64,000 bases of DNA, taken from Batillaria attramentaria (Eukaryota; Mollusca; Gastropoda; Batillariidae). Below, in pieces: positions 37,970 through 52,686 of this stretch. Every line of letters starts with the position of its first letter. Positions within the stretch are counted from its first letter, which is position 1. The notes beneath the pieces were generated by a model, which did no database searches, was not told the DNA's origin, and saw nothing but the letters and a program-made list of their open reading frames with translations. The DNA is taken from positions 480,001 to 544,000 of the forward strand of contig JACVVK020000337.1 in the NCBI GenBank assembly GCA_018292915.2. The letters are read 5' to 3'. The position numbers and the translations under genes were made by a program.

Positions 37970-39360
37970 ACTTCAGTTTCCGGGGCCGGTGTTCTTGTGC
38001 TGTCCTGGGTTTCCGTTTGCAACGAATCAGGATAGGTCGGGGTGGGGTTGGGGGTCGGGGTGGGGTTGGGGGTCGGGGGGGGGGGGGTCACTCTCATAAA
38101 TGATAATCTCTACAGGCGTGAAAGATTACATTTCTGGACCGGGGGCGATGGGGTGGGTGGGGGGACTCTAAATGTGTTACCGGTCAGCAGGATGTTCATC
38201 ATGTATGTCTTCAACTACGCGACCTCTGATTGAGTTGATTTGCGGTTCGAATGGTTCTCAGTGAATGCTGGGGCAATATGGCAGTTCATATAAGAGGTTT
38301 GAGGTTCAGATTCTGTCTTCTAATCTAATTTGAAGCGTTTCTCGGTGATTACTTTTTTGTCGGTCACGGTGATGCAGATGAATTCATCGACAAGTAACCA
38401 GTTAACTTCCCACTGTCTTAATTGTGACACACACGAATCGCTAAAACTTCTTCTTAACCGTTCCCTGAACAGTCACTGACTCCTGTCTTTAAACAGTTAC
38501 CAGGCGCCGGCATTAGGGTAATGCCATTGAGCGCCAACCGGCATCTTGTCGCGTGTTTGGTTAAGAGCCTCCGGGCTTTGTCCTTGCCTGCAAGACTCAC
38601 GCCTCGGAAGCGGTTCCTCAATTACAGGACTTTCTGTGGGGAGAGGGGGCAGTGATAGGTATCGATGGTACCCCCGCTTTCAGAGGTTTGGGCGTTCTGG
38701 GCAAACTTTCACTGGCAGCGCTTTGTTTGTCTGCTGGGGGTAGCCCCACCACTCACCGCTGCTGAAGACCGTCGCGTGGATGCCTTTCTCGCCGGCGTGT
38801 CAGTTGATCTTATCCGATCAGGGGGGGTGTAGGTATAAGGGTGTTCCGGTCAGGCAAGTTAAGTACCATTTTCTCTGCTATTCCCCGTGGGTCCGATGCA
38901 TGGAACGAAGAGAGACTAGCTTGACTAAACTGAGACTAAAAGATTAGTGCAAGATGCACAGACGGAGACAAAGGCATGTCTGCTACAACTTCAGGGACTA
39001 AAACGTAACGTGCCCCGCTGATAGTCCCGATCTAATTAGTCTGAGGCTAGAGCTAGGCCTCAGACTAGTCTAGTCTCGCTAGTCTAGTCTCGTTTCACGC
39101 ATGAGACCCCTGGACATTCGTGCGTGTATTTTTTCGCCTCCCTGGTCGTGATTGAGGATGCTTTATGGAGTGCCGCCGTCTTACTGATGGTACTAATGGC
39201 GTCTGGCTGCGACTGGTGCAGGATTGTGTCCCAAGCACATGTATGTAACTGATAGAAGGGCTCTTCTAGTTCTAGTGGGTGTACATGCTGCCGCTGTTCC
39301 ATTGTTCGCGTGTCATGTGATATAAAGTTGAGAGTTGAGTCGGGCCAATAGCCTTTTATT

Positions 39361-39425
<65 letters not shown>

Positions 39426-39546
39426 CGGGGGGGGGGGGGGGGGGCAAGAACCTGATCGACTATAGTTGTTTGTAATGCTGCTGTTGTTTCATTGTTCGCG
39501 TACCATGTAATATAAAGTTGCTTGGGGGCAATAGCCTATTCACGCA

Positions 39547-39577
<31 letters not shown>

Positions 39578-39588
39578 GGGGATGTGGC

Positions 39589-39653
<65 letters not shown>

Positions 39654-40206
39654 GTCCGTGCTTTTTATTTTAGTTTTATTTTATAAATTGTCCTTGCTTT
39701 TTTCGACATCGTGTAATCGATCACCTTTGTGGACAGAAATACTTGCACTTTTTTTTTTTAAATCTATAGCGGGAAAATAACAAATGTATGAAAAAGTCAT
39801 CCGCATCTTTTCGTTGGAAAATTTCCGCGTTTGGTAACATCTATATGTCGCTTGGAACACCGCATCCCGATGTTGCCGACAGGCCCAAATTATGTCTCTC
39901 AGGTGTCATGATTTCGCATCACGATTTCGTAGTCGTTAGGGTATCATCAGGATGCGCGATTCTGTCGTTGCCGTGGAAATGGAGAGCTGGTCACCCGGAT
40001 GATAAATCTCTGGATCTGTACCGTGTACGCCGTCGGCGAACAATTAGTGGCTGTCTAAAGCCCGTTCTGCAGGGAACTGTAGTTTGGTTGGCGTTGAGAG
40101 AGCCGGCTGTCCATCGTGTCTTTTCTTTCTTTCTTTGGCTTCTCTGTCATTCTCTCTCTCTCTCGCTCTCTCTGTGTCTCGCTCTCTCTGTGTCTCTCTC
40201 TGTGTC

Positions 40207-40237
<31 letters not shown>

Positions 40238-40433
40238 GTCTCTCTCTCTCTCTGTCTCTCTCTCTCTCTGTCCAGTGGTTTACTGGATGTTTTGTATGCC
40301 GGTCTAGATTTACATGGGCTCACGGCCTGGTATGTCACAGTGCCCGTAACATTTAGTACTACCCGATAATTATGTTTCGGGTCTGACTGTGTATACGTTA
40401 CTTGAAGATGGTCATGCGTAGGCTACTTATTCC

Positions 40434-40464
<31 letters not shown>

Positions 40465-43400
40465 TACCTCCGGCTTATATAATCATTCCGTGTTGTTCTT
40501 CTGTTCCGCCATATCATTATTTGTAAAGACAACTCACTTCCATTGTAATGGACGTACGTCCGAACAGTAAAATGTCTGAGTCTGAGTCTCTCTGTCTCTC
40601 TTTTTGCCCTTCACCATATCCATGAGGCCAGTGTATTTTCCAATATTGGATTGTACATTTTTTTCCCCCTCCCAAATTTCGATGTCATGCAATGTTTTCA
40701 CATGTTCCAATTACTGTCTCTCCTCCGAGTTGCACTAGTAGAGAGAGAGAGAGAGTGTTCATTTCAAAGCAAAGGATTTGATATGTTGTCAGTGAAGTCA
40801 GTATCGCGTCTGACGAAGAGATAAAAAGAACTTCAGAGAAAACACAGTTGTGCGACTCTCACGAACTAAAAAACAAACACTGTACAGTCCTTGTTCAGAA
40901 TTGTCTGACTCAGAAATGCTGCACCCGGGCAGGTCAGTAGTTTAATTTGCGTCGGTGTTGGTATTTCTGTTACTCCTTTTTACCGTAGGGAAATGCAGTC
41001 TGCTGTCCCACTGGGGACGAACACTGTTTATTTCGTGAGTGAACTCAACCCTGAAGCCATTACAAATCCATGATGGTTTGCTCCCAGGGTCACCGGAGGG
41101 GAACTTTCATAACCGTGGACAGGATTTACAAAGGCGTCCACATGATTAATCCGGTTTTTATGAATATGCCCCCCTCCCCCTTCGTTTACGTGTATGGTTC
41201 TTCCTACCGTGGCCGTCAAGCAATGGCTGAACTACCGCGGCTTATGTATTAGTTAGAGGCCTGCATGCTAAGCCGTGTCTAAACTGACAGAGACGTTGAT
41301 CGAAAACGCTTTCAAGAGTGTTCTATTACCGGTCGAGTCTGTCATAAGTGTCAACGCTTGCTGGGTGAAAACTGAAAACAAGTCGCTTCAGCCGGGACTC
41401 CGCGGTTTGAAAACGAAATCTATACGTTCACTTTCTCGTTGGCCTTCTGTGGAACAATCTGATAGTTCCACTGGAGACATACATTCCATTCTGTTGTTGT
41501 CCTGTCTTGCACTTTCTGTCAAACACGAAGAGCCTTCACCTTCCCAAATTAAAGGAAGGACCAGACTTTCTGGTCTTAACTTGCGGAGTTTCAAGCAGCT
41601 CGGAAAAGTTTGCTGTAGTGAATTGATTGTCAGGGCGCTCTGGAAAGAGATCTTGGTGCTTCTTTGAGATTCTGTCACTGTGCAGGTGTATAAGTGAGCA
41701 TAAAAAAAAAAAATCTTCGAGTTAAAAACTAGGCCTTGAAACTTACTCACGCTGTCATTTTAGGGATTTCTAAAGTTTCAGGTGGTTATACGCCGCTAAG
41801 GGCCTAACACTAGTAGCAGGCATCGTGCCGGGCCATTAAACCGCGACGTCTTGACGGCGAATATTGCCATACACAGAGGTACGGCCGTATTTCCCACGGT
41901 GTGTTTCGTGTTCATTGTCAGGTGGTGTGTGAGGCCAGCGGTTTCGGCGTCCTGCACCGTGACGAAGATGCCTTACGTGCTAGCTAATTAGCCTTCTGAG
42001 GAAGCTGTACAAAGAACTTGAAGAAGACCTTCGGTGGTGAGAAGTTATAGCTTGCTTATTGCACTTGTAGCCGGCATGATTGAGCCGAAACGAATGACCC
42101 CGGCGCCGTTCGTGGCTTCATGTGCGACAGCCGTCAGTCACTTGCACCACCACCACCACCGTCCCTAATCCGCTCCCACGGGTAGCCAGAGTGTACAGGA
42201 CACAGCCCGTGCGTAACGAAAAAAGATGCACGTCTGTGAGACGTGGTACTGCCATTCTCCTCACGAGTGCTTTTAAAAACGGGGGTGTAGTCATAATGGA
42301 CCCGAGTGTTTCTGGTGCTACTCCGCTCCAAAAGTAAAGCAGCACCCCAGTGCAGTCAGTATTCCTTATTACGCACATGTACATATGTGCGTCGTTTGCG
42401 CAGAGATTTCAGAATCTGAAGTCTGCTCTAACTGGGCACAACGCGCGAAACACACATGTGCACATCACAGTCGTTGCGCTCGGTGTGTCTAACAACAAAA
42501 CTGAACACAGCTGTGCTCGGTAACAAACCGATTGAAGATGCACTGTCCGCCATGTTTGCGCGCCGAGTGACGTAGTACAGCCAATCAAAATCTGTTGTGG
42601 AAACCACAGTCACAGTTGTGGCAATTTGAAATCCAGGTCGCTGTGATGACGCCACAGCGGCGGAAACCCCCCAAATCATAAAGTCTGTGTCACAACTGTG
42701 GACAGCACTGTGGCGCTCCTCAGTTAAGAGCCGGCTTGACGCAGTGATTTTGGGGCTGTACGTCGTTGTGACACAGTTTGAGGGTTTAACGTCCTTTTCC
42801 GCCGCATACGGGTGATATCAAAGACGGAGCAACGTATTAGGCCCCTGCCGGGATACGAACTCACGACCCGAGCATTACAAGCCCAACGCTCTGCCACACG
42901 GTTTTCAAGACTTGAAAACCGGCAGTAAAAGAACTGACACACCTAAGACGGTCGCTGGAACTGGAAATAACAGAGAATTATATACATGTGCAAGTGCTGG
43001 GTTTTCCCGACTCACAAATCACGTGTCGTCCCCGACAATCTTTTAAACCAGGATTTTCGTACTTGGATCTGACCCTTTGATTGTACAAAATGACCCTCTG
43101 AATTTAACAGAGAGGGTCAAAATGACCCTCAGCTTTGAAAGCTGTAAGAAACAGACTAGGACAAAAGAAACCCCAAAACAAAATTAAATAAATAAAAAAA
43201 AAGGAATCGAAGAAAGAAAGACAAAAATCCTTCTATAACAGCATTGGCACCTTGCTGGAATGGACCCGCTTCCTGATTAAAAAAAAAAAAAAAAAAAAAA
43301 AAGCTACAGAAAATGTAACCCTAGAGCTAGTTTAGTTCGAGGTTAGACTCAAATCCGGGGCTAAACTCCCTAACCCCGACTTTTACATGCGGGCCCAGAC

Positions 43401-43524
43401 AACGACTTTGACTAACGCATTACTACAATGCAAAAGACGTGTGCATGCTCATATTTTAACCATGGCTCTGCCTGAGAGAAATCATCGTCCAAATTTTTGA
43501 ATCGGAGGAGCACCGGAAACACAT

Positions 43525-43560
<36 letters not shown>

Positions 43561-44096
43561 CGCTTCCGCCACTGCTGCTCGCAAACAACGGTGTCCACGG
43601 TGCCTGGAGTGCAGTAAAAGCCTCTGCTCACTGAGGAAAAGGACTGTATACTCCCATTTGACAACCTACACTTTGGGTACCTGAGCGACTGTCGCGCTTA
43701 TCGCCAGAGACTGTCATTGGCGGTGTGATCACATCGTGTTTTCTTCCTCAGGGGTTTCGTGCAGCCCCCCGATATGCAACGGATCTCTTTCACTTCTCGT
43801 AAACGTCAGTGCGGTCGTAAATCTATGAGGTGTGTTTATTTTCCGATGCGTAATATTTTTTTTTAGTACGGCCAGCGTGAAAGGGCGACCGAAGTCCTTA
43901 CCTGTGGCAGAGACCACCGTTGCTACTGTGAACGTGAACGGGTCTGTAGCTAGCAGCACCTGCGAACAGGTGGGAAAAAAACCCAACAGAACCCAAACCC
44001 AACAACAACAACAGAAGTAAAACTAGCCAGTCAGGCAACCTTCTAACCCAGGGGAGTCGAACTCTCGCCCTCGGCACCAAACTGGTTAACTATACA

Positions 44097-44180
<84 letters not shown>

Positions 44181-47100
44181 TGTATTTAAGCAAAACAGCA
44201 AACACAAGTCAGTGAGAAAAACATTTCGCCAAACGCAGGTGAGAACGGCGGAGGAGGGGGTTTGTGGGGTGCGGGGGGGGGGGGGGGGGCTGAATGTCGC
44301 AATAATCAGGACACTTCAGGTTATGCGTTGGTAAATGTGCTGAATGTTATACGGTGCGTATATTTACTTACTGTGTTAGTGTTGTGTGTAGGGGGGGGGG
44401 GGGGCACTGAATGTCGCAATAATCAGGACAGCGAAGCTTACACTTTAGGTTATGCGTTGGTAAATATGCTGAATGTTATACAGTGTGTATATTTACTTAC
44501 TGTGTTAGTGTTGTGTGTAGGGGAGAGGGGGGGGGGGGGCACCGAATGTCGCAATAAAATAATCAGGACAGCGAAGCTTACACTTTAGGTTTTGTGTTTG
44601 TAAATGTTAAAAAGTGTATATACTTACTGTTAGTGGTGTTGGGGAGGGGGGGGGGTGCTGAGGGGGTACTGGATACCGTCCTGACCTGACAGAGACGCTT
44701 CCACGCTGTGTTTTACGTCCGAAAATCCTGTACTCATTGTAGTATAGTAACGCGGAGAAACTGGAGTGTGTCTTTGTGTACACTGTATCCCGTTTGTATT
44801 CTCTGCGGGTTTTCTCTCAGTGTGAGAACGAGATAACACGAAGGAAAGAAGCTTTAAGAGGCTTAATGGATCAGTATACACGGCAGTATATCTTGTCGGC
44901 TTACCTGAGAACCGATCAACGGAAACTGCCAAACGACAGGCGCAGGATTTTTTTTTTTTTGGGGGGGGGGGGGGGGGCTCTCGCACAAGGGGGCCTCGCA
45001 CAACCGTTGTTCCTTGAGGGACTGATGTGTAAAGAGCATTACAGGTCTTTCACTTTCAGGTCTTCCCTCGGAGTTGTGTTGGCACTCTCTTGAGGTTAGG
45101 AACCAGCGAGCATAAAATCGTCGGCTGTATAATTCTAAATAATTTCCTTCTATTTTATCCGACTTGAGAACTCGTTCCAGCACTTTCGCGTGCTTGGGGG
45201 AAGATATTTTGCCAAGCTCCGGGAGTGACCTTCATCTCCACTGCAGCGCTTGGCATTTTCATGTTTTCCAGGAGTGGCCTTTAAAATTAAATCATATGAC
45301 GCCGTTTCACATTTCCAGCGCAGATGAAGTGTCCTTTAATGTGCGGTACTTTGATATGTAATACCCTTTTGTGATCGTTTTCTGGATTTTGCTGTTGATC
45401 CAGTGTTTCTGAAGCCAAGTCCTCGCGATGCCAAGACAAAAAAAGAAAAAAAAAAAAAAAAGAAAAAAAAAAAGGAAAAAAAAAAGGAGAAGACAATCAG
45501 TTGTGGAAGCCGATGCAGTTTTCAGAGTTTTCTCCTATTTGACAGTAATTGGCTCGGGTTTGATGAGACGTTACCAAATTTAAGCTTTTGCCCTGACCTT
45601 TTTCACAACGAACAAAATCAATACTCATCACGTTGAAGCGAGGCGCCACAAGGGAAAATACTGCGCTGTTTCTTTGATCCTCCTAACTCGCTTGTGACGA
45701 GGTTAATCCGTAAACCGAATTGACCGCTGAGTGAATTTCCTGTTTGTCTCCTCGATTTCTCGCCTTTGCTCGTACCATTGATGTCTACCTCTCTCACTCA
45801 CTCGTATTTCTCGGCCGAGATGGACGAGCTGGTTGAATTGAGAACGTTGATTTGTCATATCATAGTTCGGGCGACCCTCCCCCTTTTTTTTTCTCGAGGG
45901 TCAGGGTTCCTTCCACTAGGGGAAAAAAAAAAAAATCAGCACACGCATATCTTTGTTGTGCCAAGACGAATATTTATATGACTCAAGGACGTACCTGACG
46001 CTGTATAGTACATCTCAGGCACCTTCACTCGAGTAACAGCGTAGGTCAGTTGAAAGAGTGCAAGTGTATCACTCGAGCCTACGTGCGTCATATGGGATCC
46101 CATCCTAACTTTCGCAGACGGTCCGTTGAAGCCGTTAACATTGCAGTCAAGCTCAGCCAGTAAACATTATCGCCGGGTAGAGCTATCCGCTGTCAGTTTA
46201 ATTGCCTGGAGTTTTTATTTTCGTTGTTTTAGTTGTTGTTTTGTTTTTAATATGGAACAACGAAAAAGACGTTGGCACAACACAGTTAATTCGGTGCGAG
46301 CTCATACCCCCCTCCCCCAAGGCCGAAGAGGGTTGCGCAGACTAGTCACGTCAGTGCTCGGACCGTGAGTTTGATCTTGGCTGGAAGCTGAAAGTTGTGC
46401 CGCCCGTCCCTAATTGCCTTGTCTTTGATGTCACCAGACAAGTGGAAAATGACGTCAAACAACGTTCAGCATTTGTGTTTGTCGCTGTAAGCTAAGGCAC
46501 TGTACTCAACGTCTTGGGTGAATGCTAAACGAACCAAAGCGTCATGGGCTAGATAATCACTTACGCTTTTTCGCCTATTTGGGGTAGAGTGAGGGAGCGT
46601 AGAACCTTACCACATGGCCCAAACGGAACTGCAAGCGTCATGGATCTTATAATCACTTACGCCTTTTTACCCTTCGGTGGCAGAGTGAGTTCGAGGGAGC
46701 GTCGTTGCCAGTAGGCCCAAAACGTCGAACTTCTCCTCTGCATGAATGCATTATGTATTATTTGTAACCAGCAGGAGGTTGGACCAAGCGATACACGTCC
46801 ATAAAAATGGCTGCCCCTTCACGGGAAGAACCGTGATTGTAAATCGGACCCGTGCATTTGCAAGTCCATCCGGGGGAACGACTGTCACAGCAGACACGAG
46901 ACACGCTGCCGGTGCATGTCCGATTGTAGGGAGGCTGCTGCGGGGAGACGCCTGCAATTGCGAGTAAAACGTTATGCAGATTCGATAAGACAGTCCCGTC
47001 TGACATCGGGGACCTCCTGGGTCTGTTGCAGCTGGAGCTCTTGCCGCTGAGTGCGGAGGACAGTCTCAACGCTTTGTTGATTGACTTGTGGAGCTGATTC

Positions 47101-47427
47101 GCAGAAGCAGATCTGTCAGCGTCAGAAGAAAGTTCGAGTAAACTTCAGTTGTTGTAGTTGTTGTTTTAAACCTTTGTCACGGTCACTTTGTCCTCTCGCT
47201 TTGCAGAAGGCTTTTAAAAAAGGCAGTTTGCTGGTCAGCGTGTCCTCTCGATTTGTGAAAAGATTAATTTCCCGTGAGGAATGATACGGTTTGTTCTTCC
47301 AAAGCCGTTTTAAACGTGACACAAATTCACCATTTATGGTTAGCGCTAGGCTTAATTGCTGTTTTTTGGCTCCCTTGTGTAACAATGGGAGTCTATGTAT
47401 TAACCCTCCGTCGTCTGTCTGTCTGTC

Positions 47428-47474
<47 letters not shown>

Positions 47475-49064
47475 AGAAAACTTTAACGTTGTCATTTTTT
47501 CAGAATCTACAAACAGCAGAGGCACCAAACTTGGCATGCTGATAGACAACCACAAGACCTTTCAAAATATATCATTTTGAATGACCTTGACTCAAGGTCA
47601 AGGTCACTAAAGCGCTCTGTTTGAAAATTTGACATTGGCATTTTCTCGTAATCTACAAATACCAGAGGTTTTAAACTTTGCATAATGATAGACATTGATA
47701 AGAACTTTACAGAAGTACATGTAGTCAGTGGCCTTGTGTCAAGGTCAAGGCTGTACAAGCTATTTTAGTGAAACCTTAACATTGGCATTTTCTCAGAAAC
47801 AACAAACAGCAGAGGTGCCAAACCTGGCGTGCTGATAGAAAGTGATAAGACCTATGCACACATGCCATCTTAAATGACCTTGACTCAAGGTCAAGGTCAT
47901 TAAAACAGTCTGTTGGGAAATTTTACATTTGCATTTTCCCGGAATCTAGAAGGATCAGAAGCCTCAAAATATGTGTGATGATTGACATTGGCAGCACCTT
48001 TACAGACATACCTGTGTTCAGTGACTTTGTCAAGGTCAAGGCCATGCAAGCGTTTTTTTGGAAACTTTAACCTTGGCATTTTATCCAAAACAACAAACAG
48101 TAGAGGCACCAAACGAGGCATGATGATAGACAGCAATGAGACCTACCTTTCTGAATGACCTTGACTGAGGTCAAGGTCATTAAGGCTAGCTGTTCTGAAT
48201 TTCAACATTACCATTTTCGGGGGAACTACAAATACTAGAGGCATCGAACTTGGCATGATGATAGACATTGATGAGATCTCATTTGAATGACCTTGACCAA
48301 AGGTCAAGGCCATACAAACTGTTTCGGGGAAAATTGTAATATTGCCAGGGACTCAGAGCGCCAGAGACACTTTACTTGGCATGATAATGGATAGTGATAA
48401 GAGCTTTACAAACATAATCTTGTGAATGACCTTGACCTGTGTCACAAGGGAGCCGTGGAGGCTTCTGCCTCTCTAGTTTCCCCTTGGTGTAGTGTTTTGT
48501 TTTGGTTTGTTGATTTTATTTTATTATATATCTTTTTTTTTGGGGGGGGGGGGAGGGATGGGGGTGTTTCGAATGTCACGGTCATCCTGACATTGCTTTG
48601 CAGAAGGCGTGAAAAAACAGCAATTTCGTCTGTGTAAAACACAGATTTTTCTTCCAATGCCCTTTGGAACGCGATACACAATTACCGTTTACGGTTGGCG
48701 CCAGGCGGAATCGCTGTTTCTTTGACTTTGTAAGGACACATGATTGTCAGAATGGACGTCTCTCGCGTAGCAGAGCTCGACCTCCCCGCCCACTCCCCTC
48801 CTCGTAACGTGTCACCGAGTGAAAGGTTTTTACGATGCCCATACATGAATAATGAATACACACAGTGCAAAATCCCCGAACATTACCCTGACACTCTCGT
48901 CAGCCACGGCCTTTTGATTTACCACAAAATGATACGCGGCGCAGCCAGAAATCGTTACACGTGCACGTAAACAGCGTTTGATGCTGTCTGTTCCATTTGA
49001 CGATAGGTGATCCTGTACGGGTCGGTAGGAAAATTATGGATAGAGCCCCCCCCCCCCCCCCCGC

Positions 49065-49132
<68 letters not shown>

Positions 49133-51521
49133 CGCACGCACGCACACACACACACACACAAGTACCACACTGTGAAGTACACATACCTCTTCCTCCACTG
49201 GGGGTCATTCAAGATGGCAGTGAGTGTTTGAGGTGCTACTTCGCAGCGTTTCATATCCGTTGGAAGTATGATGGGACGAACGCCCGGGCTGACCGTAAAA
49301 GTGCAGGACATTTAGTCCTGAGTATTGTCCGCAGAAATAGTAGGGCATTTATTCGCCCAGGTAAGAAACAATTTAGACAATTCCGATGTCCGCCGCGTAT
49401 ACAAAGCCATGACTACGAATAAAAAGCGTTGGCGACAACTGCTCTCACGTAAAGCCGCATAATCTGAAATGTGAGTGCGCATTCATCATTACATTTCAGT
49501 TAATAACAACAACAACAATAATAATAATAATAGTAATTGTATAGGCGCTTTACCCAGTTTCATGAATCGGCTCAAAGCGCCACGAACTGTAACCCAACAC
49601 ACACGCTCACGTGAATCACACACATTCTCTCACACACTGGACATAAACACATTACAAACATGTGGTGCGAAGGGTCAGCTCAGTTGTTGACATGTCGGAA
49701 TTTAGAAAATTCTGCATTTATTTATCAAATTTGGTGGTCTGAACATTTCCATTTTTAGTCGTTTTCAGGTTGATACACGGTCACCTTTTTTTCCCCCCCC
49801 CCCCCCACACAGACATCTCTTAAACAGTAACACTGAGTGTTTCCAATTTGAAATATGAAACACTCGTTAGATTTTGGTCGGTCCGTGTGAAAGAAACGAC
49901 TTCACAAATTATACCACACCAGCAGATGTACCCGGCTTTGCCGAGAAGTCGCGCGGTGGGAGGTAATACGAATTTGCGATGGGAAGTCGCTGAACTGAAA
50001 AATGGCGTTACTTTCCGTGGACCATTAACCTCTGGGATTACAGTAAGTGCTTTGAAAATAAGTGAAGAAAGTGGATGATAACATTTAATTTGACGATTTT
50101 GAGTCTGATATTTCTTTTCCGCCAGATTCTTTTAAGGGACCCTGAGTGCAGCCACCAGTTTTGATTGCAATGTGAGAACTCTAAATTAGGTTTTATGGCG
50201 AATGCACAGGCAGACAGACAGACAGATACTGTTCGTTTATATCTAGAATGCCGAGATGTGTGCGTACTCATTTTTCAAACACGTGGCTTCACCGGACTGC
50301 AACCGTCGTCAAAACTTCCGACTCGAAGTAGCCGCTAGGGGGGAAATATCGCGCCCATGTTGACGAGACCTCCTCCCCCTCTTTGGCTGGATCAGAGCAC
50401 GTGATAAAGCGGATTCCTCGGCAGCGCTGGGGCTGTGTTGGTGCTGCGCTGTCACGGAGGTGACAGGGGTGAGAGGAGGCAGGGGACGCTAGGGACATGC
50501 TGTTGCTGCTGCTCAGTGCTGCCTGCTTGGCGGAGAGGAAGAGGATCCATCGCGATTATCCTTGAAATTGGTTTTGACTTTACAGGGATTCTGTACGCGG
50601 CAGCTCTGTACTACTCACCATCGTGGTGTTGGTGGTAGTAGTGGTGGCGGTCTGAGCTTAGACAGTCCGGACTTGACTTTTTGCGTAGATGTGTATCAGG
50701 TGTTGAGCCAAAATTAATGAGAGGCACTGATACGAGCGCGTGTCCTGTTCTGGTTGGAGTCTCTCTCTCTCTCTCTCTCTCTCTAAAAGGATCATGGTTA
50801 ATGTTATGAAGATCCACAGCCGTGACAGGTCGTTCCTTTTTTTTTTTTTCTTAAAAAAAAGAAAAAAAAAAAGGCGTTGTCTGATCCCCCAGGAAGATGA
50901 ATACTGCCCAGCAACCGGTTCATGTCATGAGCTCCCCTGGTCGGCCCTGGTTGTCTTCACTTTCAGTGTTTTTGTTTTTTGTTTTAACAAAATAAGCGTC
51001 GTCTGATCGTGCAGGAGGATGATTAGTGCCCAGTAGAGAACAAACATGCCGTGTTACTCATACATTATGCTTACGCGTGTTCCGGGTGCTGTGTTTGTTC
51101 ACCGTGTGTGGTCAGCACGTCTGCTGATGCTGTCTCCGCCATTTGAGGATGGGGTTCGCTTAGTTAAAGGGCCTAACCGGAAGATTTTTAGCCGGGCTCA
51201 CAGGTCGTTCTAAGCTTCTTTTTTTCCGGTGTCTAACATCACACCACTAACCACTAAGACACTTGCACAGACAGGCTTGCGTTTAGCTGATTGAAGCAAA
51301 AACGCAGAAGCCGGTGACAATGTGGTTACCACACTCGACCTTGCAACTGAGCCTTTCCTCTTTTGCACGGCCATCAAACGTGGGAATGTTGCATTCGGAG
51401 CTCTACCAGTCTCGAAGATGGACTATTTCGAGCGCACAGAAGCAGCCACAAGCGCTAGTGTTTCAAAACAGAAATCACCCTGCAATAGCACCTTTTATAC
51501 ACTAGTCTCTGTGTGTGTGTG

Positions 51522-51582
<61 letters not shown>

Positions 51583-51722
51583 CATTACGCTCCTTTTTTT
51601 TTTTTTTTTTTTTACCTGACCTTGTATTCACTCAGGCTTTGTTGGAGCCCCTGGAATTAAAAATGTAACTCACATCAATCCCTTTGGTGGACATTTGCGT
51701 GACGCTGGCACCAAAAACCTAG

Positions 51723-51761
<39 letters not shown>

Positions 51762-52407
51762 AACAAAAAAAAGGTAGGCTGTCCTGCCTCACCCGAATCC
51801 CCCCCGGGGCGGGCCTCCGGGGTCGGGGAGAGCGACGTACGTCTAGGAGTCTGTCGGAGTTGACGTATCTCGCGCAGGAAATGCGTATGACGGCATTCAT
51901 TGGCCGAAATGCTCACCCTCAAATGCCTGACCCGTTCCTCCCTCCCAATACTATCTGATGCTGCACCAGACATCGGGAGAAGGTCAAGTAGAGCAGGAGG
52001 ACCTACGTATTTGGGAATATCTGATGACCGTTATCGCTCTTTTTTTTTCTTTTTTTTTGGTCTGCGCGGCTGAATATTTTGCGCAGCCGTTGTGCGGTCG
52101 GTTTCAAATGATGGATGTCCCCATGCTTTCCCGGGGAGTATGGCACGCTCATTATTTAAAAAAAAAAAAAGTGGGGAAGGCATGATGCATAGTTACGTCA
52201 AATTTATGGAGGTATCGGGGGCTGGAAAGGATCGAAGAGGCATCAGACACACTTTAGAGAGCCGCGTGGATATCAAGACAGATAAGATCTCGTAAATCAT
52301 TCTTTACTGAGCACAGGATGATTCAGCATGATGTAGAAGCTTGCTGGTATTTTGTCATGCACGCAAACACGGACGCGCGTGCGCCCCCCCCCTCTCTCTC
52401 TCTCTTA

Positions 52408-52492
<85 letters not shown>

Positions 52493-52501
52493 ACACACAC
52501 A

Positions 52502-52533
<32 letters not shown>

Positions 52534-52598
52534 CGCACACGCGCGCACACACGCGCACACACGCACGCACACACGCACACACACGCACGCACACACTC

Positions 52599-52686
<88 letters not shown>

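Noticed and set aside
39788..40369. 193-codon frame
   Set aside because: The second half is a (CT)n translation and the first half matches no family; no exon signals support it.
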